Origin: DATAES01 sp963802415
GTDB taxonomy: Bacteria; Actinomycetota; Acidimicrobiia; Acidimicrobiales; JACDCH01
Assembly (NCBI GenBank): GCA_963802415.1
Contig: CAWDIH010000002.1
Span: forward strand, 682,001-746,000
Length of the DNA: 64,000 nt
Reading direction: 5' to 3'
Shown here in pieces: positions 53,342 to 61,580 of this stretch. The position numbers and the translations under genes were made by a program. Each line of letters opens with the position of its first letter. Positions within the stretch are counted from its first letter, which is position 1. The notes under the pieces are model-generated. The model was not told the DNA's origin. It saw only the letters and a list, made by a program, of their open reading frames with translations, and ran no database searches.

Positions 53342-53835
53342 GCGTGGCCCTCAGGATCGAGCGGGCCCCCGCACAACGGACACGGTGGGCGGCCACCGGC
53401 GACGAGCTCTCGTGCCCGGTCGACGAACGCAGCAACCTGCGCTCGCGTCAGGAGGAACCGCGCCCGCGCCACGTCAATGGCAACTTCCTGCTCTTCCTCC
53501 GTCAGCAACTCCTCGGCGACGAGGACCATGCGGTCGTTCGTGTCGTCCCACGCGACGGCGAGTGTGCCGACCGACCACTCGGGGACGATGGGTTCGACCA
53601 GATCGAGCAGTGTCGGCACCGCCGCCTGCTCGACCGTCGGCAGGTCGGCGAGCAGGCCCGCGAGGTAGTCGGCGAGCGCGCCGACTTGCTGTTTCTCACA
53701 CTTGAGCGTGACGACGACACCGTCACCTTGCGCTTGCAGATAGAAGACGCGCTGGCCGGGAGCTCCGATGGTTCCGGCGGTGAACACGATGGGATCCGCG
53801 ACGTCGAACGAAGGACGATCGCTTCGCTCGCTCAT
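53323..53835 (-). CDS. DUF3090-family protein
   Basis: A 170-residue DUF3090 protein: FDVADPIVFTAGTIGAPGQR, VFYLQAQGDGVVVTLKCEKQ, QVGALADYLAGLLADLPTVE, AVAWDDTNDRMVLVAEELLT and LTRAQVAAFVDRARELVAGG, ending in a zinc-ribbon-like CPLCGGPLDPEGHACPR. Function is unknown; it occurs almost always between the phosphomutase-like and SCO1664 genes. The ATG overlaps the upstream stop by four bases. Confidence 0.9.
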   Translation of the reverse strand: MSERSDRPSFDVADPIVFTAGTIGAPGQRVFYLQAQGDGVVVTLKCEKQQVGALADYLAGLLADLPTVEQAAVPTLLDLVEPIVPEWSVGTLAVAWDDTNDRMVLVAEELLTEEEQEVAIDVARARFLLTRAQVAAFVDRARELVAGGRPPCPLCGGPLDPEGHACPRLN

Positions 53836-54480
53836 GACGGCGCCAACGTCGTCAGATCGCGGCCAATGGAGTTGACGCACAGCACGACCGGACTGTCGGT
53901 CCCATATGCGATTGCCGTCACCGAACACGGCGAGACAACGATGCGCTGGAAGAGATCGAGGTGCGTCCCGACCGCTTGCGCGACCACGGCTTTGATCGGG
54001 TCGGCGTGCGACACCGCGACGACGACCTTGCCGCGATGCGACTCGACGAGGCGATTGACAGTGTCGACCATGCGGGTCTGCATGGCGACGAACGACTCCC
54101 CGGAGGGGAACCGGAAGCCACTCGGATAGCGTTGCACCTGCTTCCACTCCGGCAGCTTCACCAGCGTCTTGAGGTCCTGGCCGGTCCAGTCGCCGAAGTC
54201 GCACTCGAGCAGTCCTCGCGAGGTGCGCACGCGCAATCCGAGCTGCTTGGCAATCGGGCTCGCCGTCTCCCGCGTGCGCTCGAGCGGCGACACGTAGACC
54301 GCGGCCACCTTGCCCTTGAACGGCGCAAGTCGCTCCGCCACCGCGCTCGCCTGCTCGCGGCCCTTGTCGGCGAGATGCAGCCCGTTCGCCGCGTCCCGGC
54401 AGCGTTGTACCGGTCGTCGGTGTCTGTCCGTGGCGAACGAGGAACACGAGGGTCCCAGGGGATGGCTTGGATCGTGGCAT
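53832..54480 (-). CDS. Histidine-phosphatase-superfamily phosphomutase (MSMEG_4193 type), frameshifted
   Basis: A phosphoglycerate-mutase-like protein of about 230 residues. The N-terminus reads GTLVFLVRHGQTPTTG (RHG). After a frame change near 54400 come NGLHLADKGREQASAVAERL, AAVYVSPLERTRETASPIAK, LLECDFGDWTGQDLKTLVK and VVAVSHADPIKAVVAQAVG (second His). The type matches the MSMEG_4193 family, first gene of the phosphomutase/DUF3090/SCO1664 cluster. The substrate is unknown. It is divergent from the uracil-DNA glycosylase gene. Confidence 0.85.
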
Positions 54481-54507
54481 GACCGAGCCAACCTACCGTT
54501 GGGCCGG

Positions 54508-55178
54508 ATGGACTCCCTCCGAGCGGTGGAACGCGAGGTCGTCGAGTGCCATGCCTGCCCGCGTCTGGTCGCGTGGCGTGAGCAGGTCGCGCGTGACAAG
54601 GTCGCGCGCTTCCGTTCGTGGGAATACTGGGCGAAGCCGGTCCCGGGATTCGGTGATCCTGCTGCGCGGCTGTTGATCGTCGGCCTCGCGCCTGCCGCTC
54701 ATGGCGGCAACCGAACCGGGCGTGTCTTCACCGGTGACCGCTCGGGTGACTTCCTGTTCGCGTCGCTGCACCGGACGGGCTATGCCAACCAGCCGTCGAG
54801 CCAGCACCGCGACGATGGCCTCGCGCTCACAGACTGCTTCATCACCGCGACTGTCAAGTGCGCGCCCCAGAGAACAGACCGACGCCTTGGGAACGCGACA
54901 CGTGCCGCCCTTTCCTCGAGCGCGAGCTCGTGCTCCTTCCACGGGTGCGGGTCGTCGTCGCGCTCGGCCAGTACGGATGGGATGCCGTGTGCGTGCAGTA
55001 TCGAGTCCGACCGAAGCCGCGCTTTGCTCACGGCGCGGAAGCCTCGCTCGGGGATCGCCGCAGGCTGCTCGGCTCGTATCACGTCAGCCAGCAGAACACG
55101 TTCACCGGCAAGCTCACTCCGGACATGCTCGACGCCGTCTTCCGACGTGCGCGCCAGATCGCGGATGCGGTCGCTTAG
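54508..55178 (+). CDS. Type-5 uracil-DNA glycosylase, frameshifted
   Basis: A Fe-S-containing DNA repair glycosylase. N-terminal cluster Cys lie in EVVECHACPRLVAWREQVA; the active-site region is LLIVGLAPAAHGGNRTGRVF and GDFLFASLHRTGYANQPSSQ, then DCFITATVKCAP. After a frame change near 54880 it continues NRPTPWERDTCRPFLERELV, VVALGQYGWDAVC, LLGSYHVSQQNTFTGKLTPD (SYHxSxxNxxTG, typical of UdgB). It removes uracil and hypoxanthine from DNA, useful in a GC-rich genome. Confidence 0.9.
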
Positions 55179-55181
55179 TGT
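55176..55181 (+). promoter_or_regulatory. -10 box (TAGTGT) overlapping the glycosylase stop
   Basis: The TAG stop of the glycosylase gene is the first half of TAGTGT, which ends 7 nt before ATG 55189: a stop codon doubling as promoter box for a leaderless gene. Confidence 0.4.
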
Positions 55182-55188
55182 CGGCTTG

Positions 55189-55515
55189 ATGCGGATTCGG
55201 CACTTCGTGATCGCGCTCGCCGTGCTGACCGCGTGTTCCGGCGGCGCCAGCGGCTACGGCCGAGACACCCAGGGTGCGTTCATGGAGACATGCGTGCACA
55301 AGGAGCAGCAGCCGGAACCGATCTGCAAGTGCACGTACGACGAGATCACGCAGCGGATCCCGTTCGATCGCTACGTTGAGATCGACAAGGAGTTGCAGAA
55401 GGATCCGGAGGCTGTTCCCGACGAGATCCTGTCGATCGTCAGTGACTGCGGGTCGCGCCTCAGCGGGTCGAGCTCGAGCACCTCGTCGTCGAGCTCGAAC
55501 GACGCCTCGAGCTGA
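55189..55515 (+). CDS. Small Cys-containing lipoprotein
   Basis: A 108-residue exported lipoprotein. Signal and lipobox: IRHFVIALAVLTACSGG. The mature part has FMETCVHKEQQPEPICKCTY and IVSDCGSRL, so two disulfides are possible, and ends in a Ser/Thr-rich low-complexity tail. The CxxE...CxCxY pattern resembles small secreted domains of actinobacteria with no assigned role. A leaderless -10 box fixes the start. A family-G hairpin follows. Confidence 0.75.
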   Translation: MRIRHFVIALAVLTACSGGASGYGRDTQGAFMETCVHKEQQPEPICKCTYDEITQRIPFDRYVEIDKELQKDPEAVPDEILSIVSDCGSRLSGSSSSTSSSSSNDASS

Positions 55516-55530
55516 CTCACCTGACGACGC

Positions 55531-55572
55531 TTGGGCGTGCCGTCGTCGAGAGGATGACAGAACGCCCAAACG
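55531..55572 (+). repeat. Hairpin family G, copy 2
   Basis: TTGGGCG and CGCCCAA arms enclose GTCGTCGAGAGGATGAC. Located between the converging lipoprotein and FrhB-like genes. The reverse complement of copy 1 (14418-14458) shares TCGAGAGGATGAC and CGCCCAAACG. Confidence 0.65.
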
Positions 55573-55575
55573 AAG

Positions 55576-56715
55576 CTAGCGGGGGAAGTCGACGGCCGAC
55601 GCGGGCCAGCGCTCGCGGCTCTTCTTCGACAGCTTGTGCATGAGCGCGATGGCCCCGGGGTCCTCGTCACCGGGTCGTGCCTCGATCGTGCCGTCTTCGA
55701 TCATCCGACTGATCACCTCGCGGCCGAGGTCGGTGCGCACGACGGTCAGCGTCCAGTCGGCGTACTTGCCGATGCCGCCGGTCGAGATGTCCGCGTGCTC
55801 GGCAGCGAAGTCGGGACACGTGTTGCATCCCTCGCGTGTCCAGGCGTGGCACTCCTTGAGGTTGATCTCGTGGTAGCTGCCGTCCCTCATCCAGATCTGG
55901 AAGACGCCCTTGATGTTCATCTTGACCATGTCCTGCTTGCGCAGGCCGTACTTGGTCTCGAACAGCTCCTCGAAGATGGCGTCGTCGAAGCTCTTCGAGC
56001 ACAACAGCCCGATTGTGAAGATGAAGGGCTTCGACGACTTGCCGACCTTGCGATGCCACATCACCGGCGGGCTCGACGTCTGGCATCCCATGCCCACGAG
56101 CGCAAGGCGCGACAGCCCCCGCTTGCGGGCGTCGAACACGGCCATCGGGTTGGCCGAGTACGTGTATCGGCTGCCGGCGCCCTTCAGCACCTCTTCGGTG
56201 GTCGTAGCGACACCGGGGATCGCCTTCCAGTCGCCCTTCTCGCCTTCGAGGTACGAGGTGAGCGCGCCGTCGATGTAGTCGTTGTCGAGCAGCCAGATGA
56301 GCATGGCGGACACGAACCCGCCGTCCTGGCCGGTTTCGTGCACGTTGTCGTCGCGGGCGCGGGTCAGCAGGATGTCCTGGTAGATGCCCGACGGCTCGTC
56401 TGGCCGGCGCACTCTTCCGAAGAGGTGCTCGTCGGCTTCGGGTTCCCAGGCGCGGAACCGCGGGCACGCACACGTGCACGAGGTGCATCCCTTCACGCCG
56501 TGTGTGCAATCGGTCGGCCCGAGCTCGTCTTCGAGATGGAACGGCTTGTAGCGACCGTTGGTGTCGTCGTAGCCGATGACGTCGTGCGGACAGGCGATCA
56601 CGCACCCCGCGCACCCGGTGCACAGACCGCCGTCGATGACCTCCTCGTAGAGCTCCTTCCACTCCGCGGTCCAACGCTCGCTTGCGGGAGCAGGCGCGTC
56701 TTCGGTGATCGCCAT
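55576..56715 (-). CDS. F420 hydrogenase/dehydrogenase beta-subunit-like (FrhB) flavoprotein
   Basis: A 379-residue protein. It begins with a ferredoxin-like cluster site GGLCTGCAGCVIACPHDVIG (CxxCxxCxxxCP) and further Cys in DCTHGVKGCTSCTCACP. The FrhB domain has ETGQDGGFVSAMLIWLLDND, RLALVGMGCQTSSPPVM, FTIGLLCSKSFDDAIF and CNTCPDFAAEHADISTGGIG. FrhB proteins reduce coenzyme F420 or transfer its electrons. ATG 56715 has a leaderless TAGTTT box. It fits with the F420-linked PPOX and nitroreductase-like genes nearby. Confidence 0.9.
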   Translation of the reverse strand: MAITEDAPAPASERWTAEWKELYEEVIDGGLCTGCAGCVIACPHDVIGYDDTNGRYKPFHLEDELGPTDCTHGVKGCTSCTCACPRFRAWEPEADEHLFGRVRRPDEPSGIYQDILLTRARDDNVHETGQDGGFVSAMLIWLLDNDYIDGALTSYLEGEKGDWKAIPGVATTTEEVLKGAGSRYTYSANPMAVFDARKRGLSRLALVGMGCQTSSPPVMWHRKVGKSSKPFIFTIGLLCSKSFDDAIFEELFETKYGLRKQDMVKMNIKGVFQIWMRDGSYHEINLKECHAWTREGCNTCPDFAAEHADISTGGIGKYADWTLTVVRTDLGREVISRMIEDGTIEARPGDEDPGAIALMHKLSKKSRERWPASAVDFPR

Positions 56716-56722
56716 CACTCGA

Positions 56723-56728
56723 AAACTA
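56723..56728 (-). promoter_or_regulatory. -10 box (TAGTTT), leaderless FrhB-like gene
   Basis: On the reverse strand TAGTTT ends 7 nt before ATG 56715 (5 nt before an alternative GTG at 56718). Confidence 0.45.
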
Positions 56729-56733
56729 ACGGG

Positions 56734-57174
56734 TCACCGAGTCGGACCTCGCATGTGCTTCGACAGGTCGCCCTGCAAGTCGGGATGGATGATCCGCTCG
56801 CTGAAGCGCCAGGTGCCGTCGACGTTCTCGAACTGGTCCTCGTAGCGGCCGGCGATGATCGGCTGAAGGGGGACCTCGTCCGTCGCCTGCAGCACCGTGA
56901 AGTACGAGCGAGCGGTGGCGTGGGTAGAACTTCCGTCGACGTCGACGACGAGGTTGGTGATCACGTGCTTCGTGCGAGGAGTCCCGTCTTCGTAGAGGAT
57001 CACCCCGCCGTAGCCCTTACGCACCGCCTCGGCCCCGTGCAGTCGCTCGGTCCTCGTTCCGGCCCCCCACGTGGCGTGCTCGAACAGCGCCGCCAGGCCG
57101 TCGAGGTCACCGGCGTCGATCAGGTCGGCGTAGCGGTACACGAGAGCGGTGATGGCCTGCAGATCCTCCAGCAC
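56734..57174 (-). CDS. SnoaL-like / NTF2-fold protein
   Basis: A 146-residue single-domain protein of the NTF2-like superfamily: LQAITALVYRYADLIDAGDL, DGLAALFEHATWGAGTRTER, RTKHVITNLVVDVDGSSTHA, RSYFTVLQATDEVPLQPIIA and GRYEDQFENVDGTWRFSERI. These are typical of small SnoaL_4-type proteins, some of which are dehydratases or ring-hydroxylase beta-like subunits. GTG start. It lies 19 bp upstream of the FrhB-like gene in the same direction and is divergent from the acyl-CoA dehydrogenase gene. Confidence 0.85.
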   Translation of the reverse strand: MLEDLQAITALVYRYADLIDAGDLDGLAALFEHATWGAGTRTERLHGAEAVRKGYGGVILYEDGTPRTKHVITNLVVDVDGSSTHATARSYFTVLQATDEVPLQPIIAGRYEDQFENVDGTWRFSERIIHPDLQGDLSKHMRGPTR

Positions 57175-57218
57175 GCCCGAACTAGACCGCCACTTGACCC
57201 CGAGGTCAAGATTTCCCC

Positions 57219-58460
57219 ATGGATCTGACCTACCCCGCCGAGGCCGAGGCGTTTCGCACGGAGATTCGGGCGTGGCTCGAGGAGAACCTGCCCGGCGGCT
57301 GGTTCGACGAAGACTTCTCGATGACGCCGGAGGAGCGGCGCAAGTTCCAGGAGGAGTGGACGCAGAAGCTGTTCGACGGCGGCTGGATCTGTGCGTCCTG
57401 GCCCGAGGAGTACGGCGGCAAGGGCCTGTCGATCATGGAGAACGTCGTGCTCAACGAGGAGTTCGCCCGTGCGGGCGCGCCGCTGCGAGCCGACTTCTTC
57501 GGCGACACATTGGTCGGCCCGACGATCCTGCAGTGGGGGAGCGAGGAACAGAAAAAGGAGTTCCTCCCGAAGATCCTTTCCGGACAGATCTCCTGGTGCC
57601 AAGGCTTCAGCGAGCCCGATGCCGGTTCAGACCTCGCCGGACTCAAGACCCGAGCCGAGCTAGACGGCGACGAGTGGGTGGTCAACGGCCAGAAGATCTG
57701 GACGACGCAGGCGCAGTACGCCGATTACATCTTCCTGCTGGCGCGCACGGACCCGCAGGCGCCCAAGCACGCCGGCATCAGCTACCTGCTCGTCCCCATG
57801 AAGCAAGAAGGGATCGAGGTTCGGCCCATCGTGCAGCCGGACGGATCGGCTGAGTTCAACGAAGTGTTCTTCTCGAATGCCCGCTCCCCGAAGGACAACG
57901 TGGTCGGCGGCCTCAACAACGGCTGGAAGGTCGCGATGACCACGCTCGGGTTCGAGCGAGGATCGTCGGCGACGACGAGCCACCGGCGGTTCGAGAAGGA
58001 ACTCGACGCGATCATCACCAGTGCGCGCAACAACGGACGCATCGATGACCCTGCTGTCCGTCAAGATCTGATGCGGCAGTGGTCCAAGATCCAGATCATG
58101 CGGATCAACGGCTACCGAACCCTCACGGCCGCGGTACAGGGGCGCAAGGACCCCGGCGTCGCCGCGCTCGGAGCGACGAACAAGATGTTCTGGTCCGAAG
58201 CCCACCGCGACACGATGAACCTGGCGATGGACATCCTCGGTCCGTACGCACAGATCCTGAGCAGCAAGGTCACCGACGTCGACGAGTACGTCCCGGGCTA
58301 CGGCCGCCGCCACGGGCGAGCCGACTACCCGGTGTCGATCATGCAGGCATCGTTCTTCTTCTCGCGGTCGGAGACGATTTGGGGCGGCACGGCGGAGATC
58401 CAGCGCAACATCGTCGGCGAGCGAGTGCTTGGTTTGCCGAAGGAACCGAAGCCGTCGTGA
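57219..58460 (+). CDS. Acyl-CoA dehydrogenase
   Basis: A 413-residue flavoprotein. N-terminal helical domain AEAFRTEIRAWLEENLPGGW; middle sheet ISWCQGFSEPDAGSDLAGLK and WVVNGQKIWTTQAQYADYIF; C-terminal domain RINGYRTLTAAVQGRKDPGV and SETIWGGTAEIQRNIVGERV (FAD-binding GGTxEIQ). It reduces an acyl-CoA and feeds EtfAB. The usual catalytic Glu position cannot be fixed with certainty; the class resembles ACADs of lipid or steroid side-chain breakdown. Its last 48 bp are duplicated downstream. Confidence 0.93.
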   Translation: MDLTYPAEAEAFRTEIRAWLEENLPGGWFDEDFSMTPEERRKFQEEWTQKLFDGGWICASWPEEYGGKGLSIMENVVLNEEFARAGAPLRADFFGDTLVGPTILQWGSEEQKKEFLPKILSGQISWCQGFSEPDAGSDLAGLKTRAELDGDEWVVNGQKIWTTQAQYADYIFLLARTDPQAPKHAGISYLLVPMKQEGIEVRPIVQPDGSAEFNEVFFSNARSPKDNVVGGLNNGWKVAMTTLGFERGSSATTSHRRFEKELDAIITSARNNGRIDDPAVRQDLMRQWSKIQIMRINGYRTLTAAVQGRKDPGVAALGATNKMFWSEAHRDTMNLAMDILGPYAQILSSKVTDVDEYVPGYGRRHGRADYPVSIMQASFFFSRSETIWGGTAEIQRNIVGERVLGLPKEPKPS

Positions 58461-58463
58461 GCG
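58416..58463 (+). repeat. Duplicated acyl-CoA dehydrogenase tail, copy 1
   Basis: A 48-bp stretch encoding GERVLGLPKEPKPS and the stop. It recurs exactly at 58541-58588, and a diverged third version follows at 58589-58629. Confidence 0.85.
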
Positions 58464-58515
58464 AGCGAGCCGGCCCATCGAGCGAGCGCCAGCGAGCCGA
58501 GGGGCGATGGGGTTC

Positions 58516-58530
58516 GGGGGCGCAGCCCCC
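58516..58530 (+). terminator. GC hairpin between the duplicated tails
   Basis: GGGGGCGCAGCCCCC has a 6-bp perfect stem with a 3-nt loop, between tail copies 1 and 2. It is probably the terminator of the acyl-CoA dehydrogenase gene. Confidence 0.55.
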
Positions 58531-58540
58531 GCGACATCAC

Positions 58541-58588
58541 GGCGAGCGAGTGCTTGGTTTGCCGAAGGAACCGAAGCCGTCGTGAGCG
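58541..58588 (+). repeat. Duplicated acyl-CoA dehydrogenase tail, copy 2
   Basis: Identical over 48 bp to 58416-58463 and offset by 125 bp (a non-multiple of three), so GERVLGLPKEPKPS is repeated in another frame with its own stop. Confidence 0.85.
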
Positions 58589-58597
58589 GGCGAGTAC

Positions 58598-59014
58598 TTG
58601 GCCTACCCAGAGAACCCAAGCCCGGCTGACGTCGCCTCGGCGCGCGTCGCCCGCCTCGCGACGCAGAACCCCAGAGGGCAGATCGACCTCGTCCCGATCG
58701 CGTTCGCGTTCGTCGACGACGACACGATCGTGACTGCCGTCGACCACAAGCCGAAGCGCACGACGCGGCTGCAGCGACTGGACAACATCCGCTCCCATCC
58801 CGAGGTGACGCTGCTCGTCGACCATTACGAAGACGAGTGGTCGAGACTGTGGTGGGTACGTCTGCGGGGGATGGCAGCGGTCGACGAGGACCCCGACGGC
58901 GCGCTGCTTCGGCCGCTCGTCGCGAAGTACCAGCAGTACCTGGACGTGCGCCCGACAGGACCTGCGATCGTGATCTCGGTGCACGACGTGGTCGGCTGGT
59001 CAGCGCGTGGGTGA
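58598..59014 (+). CDS. PPOX-class F420-dependent oxidoreductase (Rv0121-like)
   Basis: A 138-residue split-barrel protein. Family text: SARVARLATQNPRGQIDLVP, IAFAFVDDDTIVTAVDHKPK, RTTRLQRLDNIRSHPEVTLL, VDHYEDEWSRLWWVRLRGMA. This matches the PPOX-class F420-dependent enzymes like M. tuberculosis Rv0121. The only available start is TTG 58598, which lies inside the third, diverged copy of the acyl-CoA dehydrogenase tail; the first ten residues (AYPENPSPAD) are therefore derived from that sequence read in another frame. Confidence 0.85.
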   Translation: MAYPENPSPADVASARVARLATQNPRGQIDLVPIAFAFVDDDTIVTAVDHKPKRTTRLQRLDNIRSHPEVTLLVDHYEDEWSRLWWVRLRGMAAVDEDPDGALLRPLVAKYQQYLDVRPTGPAIVISVHDVVGWSARG

Positions 59015-59055
59015 CCGAGGGGATGCAGCCTCCCGCGCTACCGTCGTTGACCGTC

Positions 59056-60507
59056 ATGTCGACCGGCGCCAGACATATGGCCGGCCGCTCGCACCGCACG
59101 TGGCTCCAGCGTCTGGCCATCAGCAGCGGCGTCGTCCTCACCACTTTCTGCGTCGCGGCCGCGTCCCTCGTCGGGTACGTGTACTGGGCCACGGGCCGGT
59201 TCGGCCGCGCCAACCTCCAACTTGACAGCGCAGGACGGAACGAGCCGCGCAACTACCTCATCATCGGGTCGGACAGCCGCGACACCGTCGACGCGAACGA
59301 CCCCACCGCCGGCGCCTTCCTCGGGCCGGGAGAACCCGCTGGCAAGCGATCCGACACGATCCTGCTCGTCCGCATCGACCCGATCGCCGGCACCGTGAAG
59401 ATGCTGTCGTTCCCGCGCGATCTGTGGTTGCCCATCGCTGACTCCGGTAAGAACGATCGCATCAACGCCGCGTACGGCCGCGGCCGGCAAGTGCTCGTCG
59501 ACACGATCCGCAACGACTTCGGCGTCGTCGTCAACAACTACATCGAGGTGGACTTCCGCGGGTTCAGGGATCTCGTCAACGCGATCGGCGGAGTGCCGAT
59601 GTACTTCGACACGGCCATGCGTGATGGCAACACCGGGCTCAACATCCAGCAACCGGGTTGCGTGACGCTCGACGGCGATCAGGCGCTTGCGTTCGCACGG
59701 TCGCGGCATCTGCAGTTCAAGGACGGTAGAGGCCGCTGGCAGGAGGATCAGACCCAGGACCTCGGTCGGATCACGCGTCAGCAGATCTTCGTCCGAACGG
59801 CGTTGCACAAGGCGTTGTCGATGGGCTTGATCACGAACCCCAAGACGTTCTTCGATCTCCTCAGCGTGGCGACGAACAGCGTGACGCTCGATCAGACGAT
59901 CGACCGAAGTGACCTGAACGACTTGCGAGTGCGTTTTCAGAATCTCGATCCGAACACCATCGAGACCTACTCGCTGCCTGCGACTGACCACATGACCGAC
60001 GGCGGCGCCGCGGTGTTGTTGCTGCAAGAGGATGAGGCGCAACCGATCCTCGACGTGTTCCGCGGCAAGGACCCCGGGTCTCTCGCGGAGCACGCGGTCT
60101 CGGTGAACGTGCTCAACGGCACCGGTGTCCCGGGCCAGGCGCGCGATGTCGGTCAGGCGTTGACGGCGGTGGGGTTCGCGGTCGGTCCGGCATCGAACGC
60201 CGCAGCGGGGCCGACGACCATCATCAAGTACGCACCGGGATCGGAGCAGGCCGCTGACCTCCTCGCTCGCCACCTGACGGCGGCCGCCACCCAGACGGCC
60301 GATCCCTCGCTCGAATCGAACCATCTGACGCTCGTCACCGGGACCGACTTCACCACGGTCATGCAGACGCCGAGGTCGCCCAACCCGACGACCGCGCCGC
60401 TGCCCATTGCCGGCTCGGTTCCGACCACTGCTCCCGCTCCGACCACGACGTCGACCACATTGGTCGGCATCACGCCGGGGCAACCCCCGCCGGGCGTCAC
60501 TTGCTGA
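59056..60507 (+). CDS. LytR-CpsA-Psr family protein with LytR_C domain
   Basis: A 483-residue envelope protein. Basic N-terminus, one membrane helix (AISSGVVLTTFCVAAASLVG), then the LCP domain: NYLIIGSDSRDTVDANDPTA, GKRSDTILLVRIDPIAGTVK, MLSFPRDLWLPI, FRDLVNAIGGVPMYFDTAMR and LDGDQALAFARSRHLQFKDG with conserved Arg/Asp that bind the lipid pyrophosphate. The C-terminal LytR_C domain is VSVNVLNGTGVPGQARDVGQ and a Thr/Pro tail. LCP enzymes attach arabinogalactan or teichoic-like polymers to peptidoglycan. Confidence 0.93.
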   Translation: MSTGARHMAGRSHRTWLQRLAISSGVVLTTFCVAAASLVGYVYWATGRFGRANLQLDSAGRNEPRNYLIIGSDSRDTVDANDPTAGAFLGPGEPAGKRSDTILLVRIDPIAGTVKMLSFPRDLWLPIADSGKNDRINAAYGRGRQVLVDTIRNDFGVVVNNYIEVDFRGFRDLVNAIGGVPMYFDTAMRDGNTGLNIQQPGCVTLDGDQALAFARSRHLQFKDGRGRWQEDQTQDLGRITRQQIFVRTALHKALSMGLITNPKTFFDLLSVATNSVTLDQTIDRSDLNDLRVRFQNLDPNTIETYSLPATDHMTDGGAAVLLLQEDEAQPILDVFRGKDPGSLAEHAVSVNVLNGTGVPGQARDVGQALTAVGFAVGPASNAAAGPTTIIKYAPGSEQAADLLARHLTAAATQTADPSLESNHLTLVTGTDFTTVMQTPRSPNPTTAPLPIAGSVPTTAPAPTTTSTTLVGITPGQPPPGVTC

Positions 60508-60512
60508 TTGGG

Positions 60513-60518
60513 TAGGGT
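60513..60518 (+). promoter_or_regulatory. -10 box (TAGGGT) of the tRNA-Arg gene
   Basis: TAGGGT lies 13 nt before the tRNA 5' end. Confidence 0.45.
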
Positions 60519-60531
60519 TGCGATCCCGCTG

Positions 60532-60603
60532 GCCCCCGTAGCTCAGCGGATAGAGCAGCGGCCTCCGGAGCCGTGTGCGCGCGTTCGATTCGCGCCGGGG
60601 GCG
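60532..60603 (+). tRNA. tRNA-Arg (anticodon CCG)
   Basis: The cloverleaf folds completely. Acceptor stem GCCCCCG pairs with CGGGGGC; D arm GCTC...GAGC; anticodon stem GCGGC/GCCGT with loop CTCCGGA (anticodon CCG at 60565-60567); T arm GCGCG-TTCGATT-CGCGC; discriminator G. The CCA end is not encoded. It reads CGG codons. The argS gene lies 1.9 kb downstream. Confidence 0.95.
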
Positions 60604-60617
60604 CTGCTGAATTCGAG

Positions 60618-60998
60618 TCACACGTGCGCGGCCTGCACGACCTGGAACGGAATGGTCACCACGTCGCTGATCCCCTTGTTGATCCCGCGGTTTATCTGCA
60701 GGCTGAGCTCCCAGTCACCCGGGTACGGCAGCGCCTCGAAGCCGCAGTGGAAGTTCCCTTTGCGCGAGCCACCGTTGGCCTCGACTACCGGCTCGAACTC
60801 GTGTGTCACGTAATGGATCTGGGCGCCGCGGTACGACACGAACGCCGTGACCGAGTCCTCCCGGGTCGTCGGCGCCGTGCCGATGTTGACGACCTCGTAT
60901 GTCCCCCACACCCCGGCCGTCTCGACGGTGACGACTGGCGTCACGACTTCGGCGCTGAGGAACTTGAGGTAGGGCATGTCCTGTGCTTCTTCGTCCAT
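60618..60998 (-). CDS. Hypothetical beta-rich protein
   Basis: A 126-residue protein beginning ATG 60998 (or ATG 60977, MPYLKFLSAEVV). Sequence such as TPVVTVETAGVWGTYEVVNI, SVTAFVSYRGAQIHYVTHEF and GNFHCGFEALPYPGDWELSL suggests an all-beta, immunoglobulin-like or CARDB-like fold. There is no signal peptide. Function is unknown. It runs against the tRNA gene and opposite to the genes that follow. Confidence 0.65.
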   Translation of the reverse strand: MDEEAQDMPYLKFLSAEVVTPVVTVETAGVWGTYEVVNIGTAPTTREDSVTAFVSYRGAQIHYVTHEFEPVVEANGGSRKGNFHCGFEALPYPGDWELSLQINRGINKGISDVVTIPFQVVQAAHV

Positions 60999-61145
60999 GA
61001 CGGCAGCATGCGCCCTTGCACACGGAGACCCCTGAGTAGTTGCTACTCAAATCCACATCCCGGTTCTTGCCCGTCGACCAGCCGACCGCGGGGCGCTCAG
61101 TGCAGTCCACAGCCTGCGGTGGGTGCGGTTGCGACGAGCCGTCGA

Positions 61146-61151
61146 TACCGT
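61146..61151 (+). promoter_or_regulatory. -10 box (TACCGT), leaderless nitroreductase-like gene
   Basis: TACCGT ends 7 nt before GTG 61159, supporting that start over an upstream GTG at 61123. Confidence 0.5.
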
Positions 61152-61158
61152 CGACTCG

Positions 61159-61572
61159 GTGGCCGAGGTGAACGAGTTCAACCGCAACCTGATCGACGAG
61201 TTCCGTGCGAACAAGGGCAAGGTGACCGGTCCGTTCGAGGGAGCACCGCTGCTGCTGCTCACCACGACAGGTGCCAAGTCGGGCCGGACGAGGACCAATC
61301 CGGTGGTGTACACGAGGTCCGGCGACCGCTTGGTGATCATCGCGTCGAAGGGCGGAGCGCCCACGAGCCCGGACTGGTACCACAACCTCGTTGCCAACCC
61401 GACCGTCACGGTCGAGCTACCCGACGAGAGGTTCGATGCCAAGGCGTCGACGGCGCGAGGCGAGGAACACGACAGGTTGTTCGCAGCGCAAGCCGCGCTG
61501 ATGCCGCACTTCAACGAGTACCAGCAGAAGACCACGCGACAGCTACCCGTGGTCGTTCTGGAGAGGATCTAG
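61159..61572 (+). CDS. Deazaflavin (F420)-dependent nitroreductase-family protein
   Basis: A 137-residue split-barrel protein of the DDN family: NEFNRNLIDEFRANKGKVTG, PLLLLTTTGAKSGRTRTNPV (the TGxKSGxxRxxP signature), VIIASKGGAPTSPDWYHNLV and ANPTVTVELPDERFDAKAST. Such enzymes use F420H2 to reduce quinones or nitro compounds at the membrane. GTG 61159 is chosen by the leaderless -10 box. The isochorismatase gene follows after 8 bp, with AGGAGG inside the gap, so they form an operon. Confidence 0.92.
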   Translation: MAEVNEFNRNLIDEFRANKGKVTGPFEGAPLLLLTTTGAKSGRTRTNPVVYTRSGDRLVIIASKGGAPTSPDWYHNLVANPTVTVELPDERFDAKASTARGEEHDRLFAAQAALMPHFNEYQQKTTRQLPVVVLERI

Positions 61573-61580
61573 GAGGCCCG

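Noticed and set aside
55636..57228. Long + strand frame opposite the FrhB-like and SnoaL-like genes
   Set aside because: Antisense shadow of two well-recognised proteins; Val/Arg/Ala-rich with no domain.
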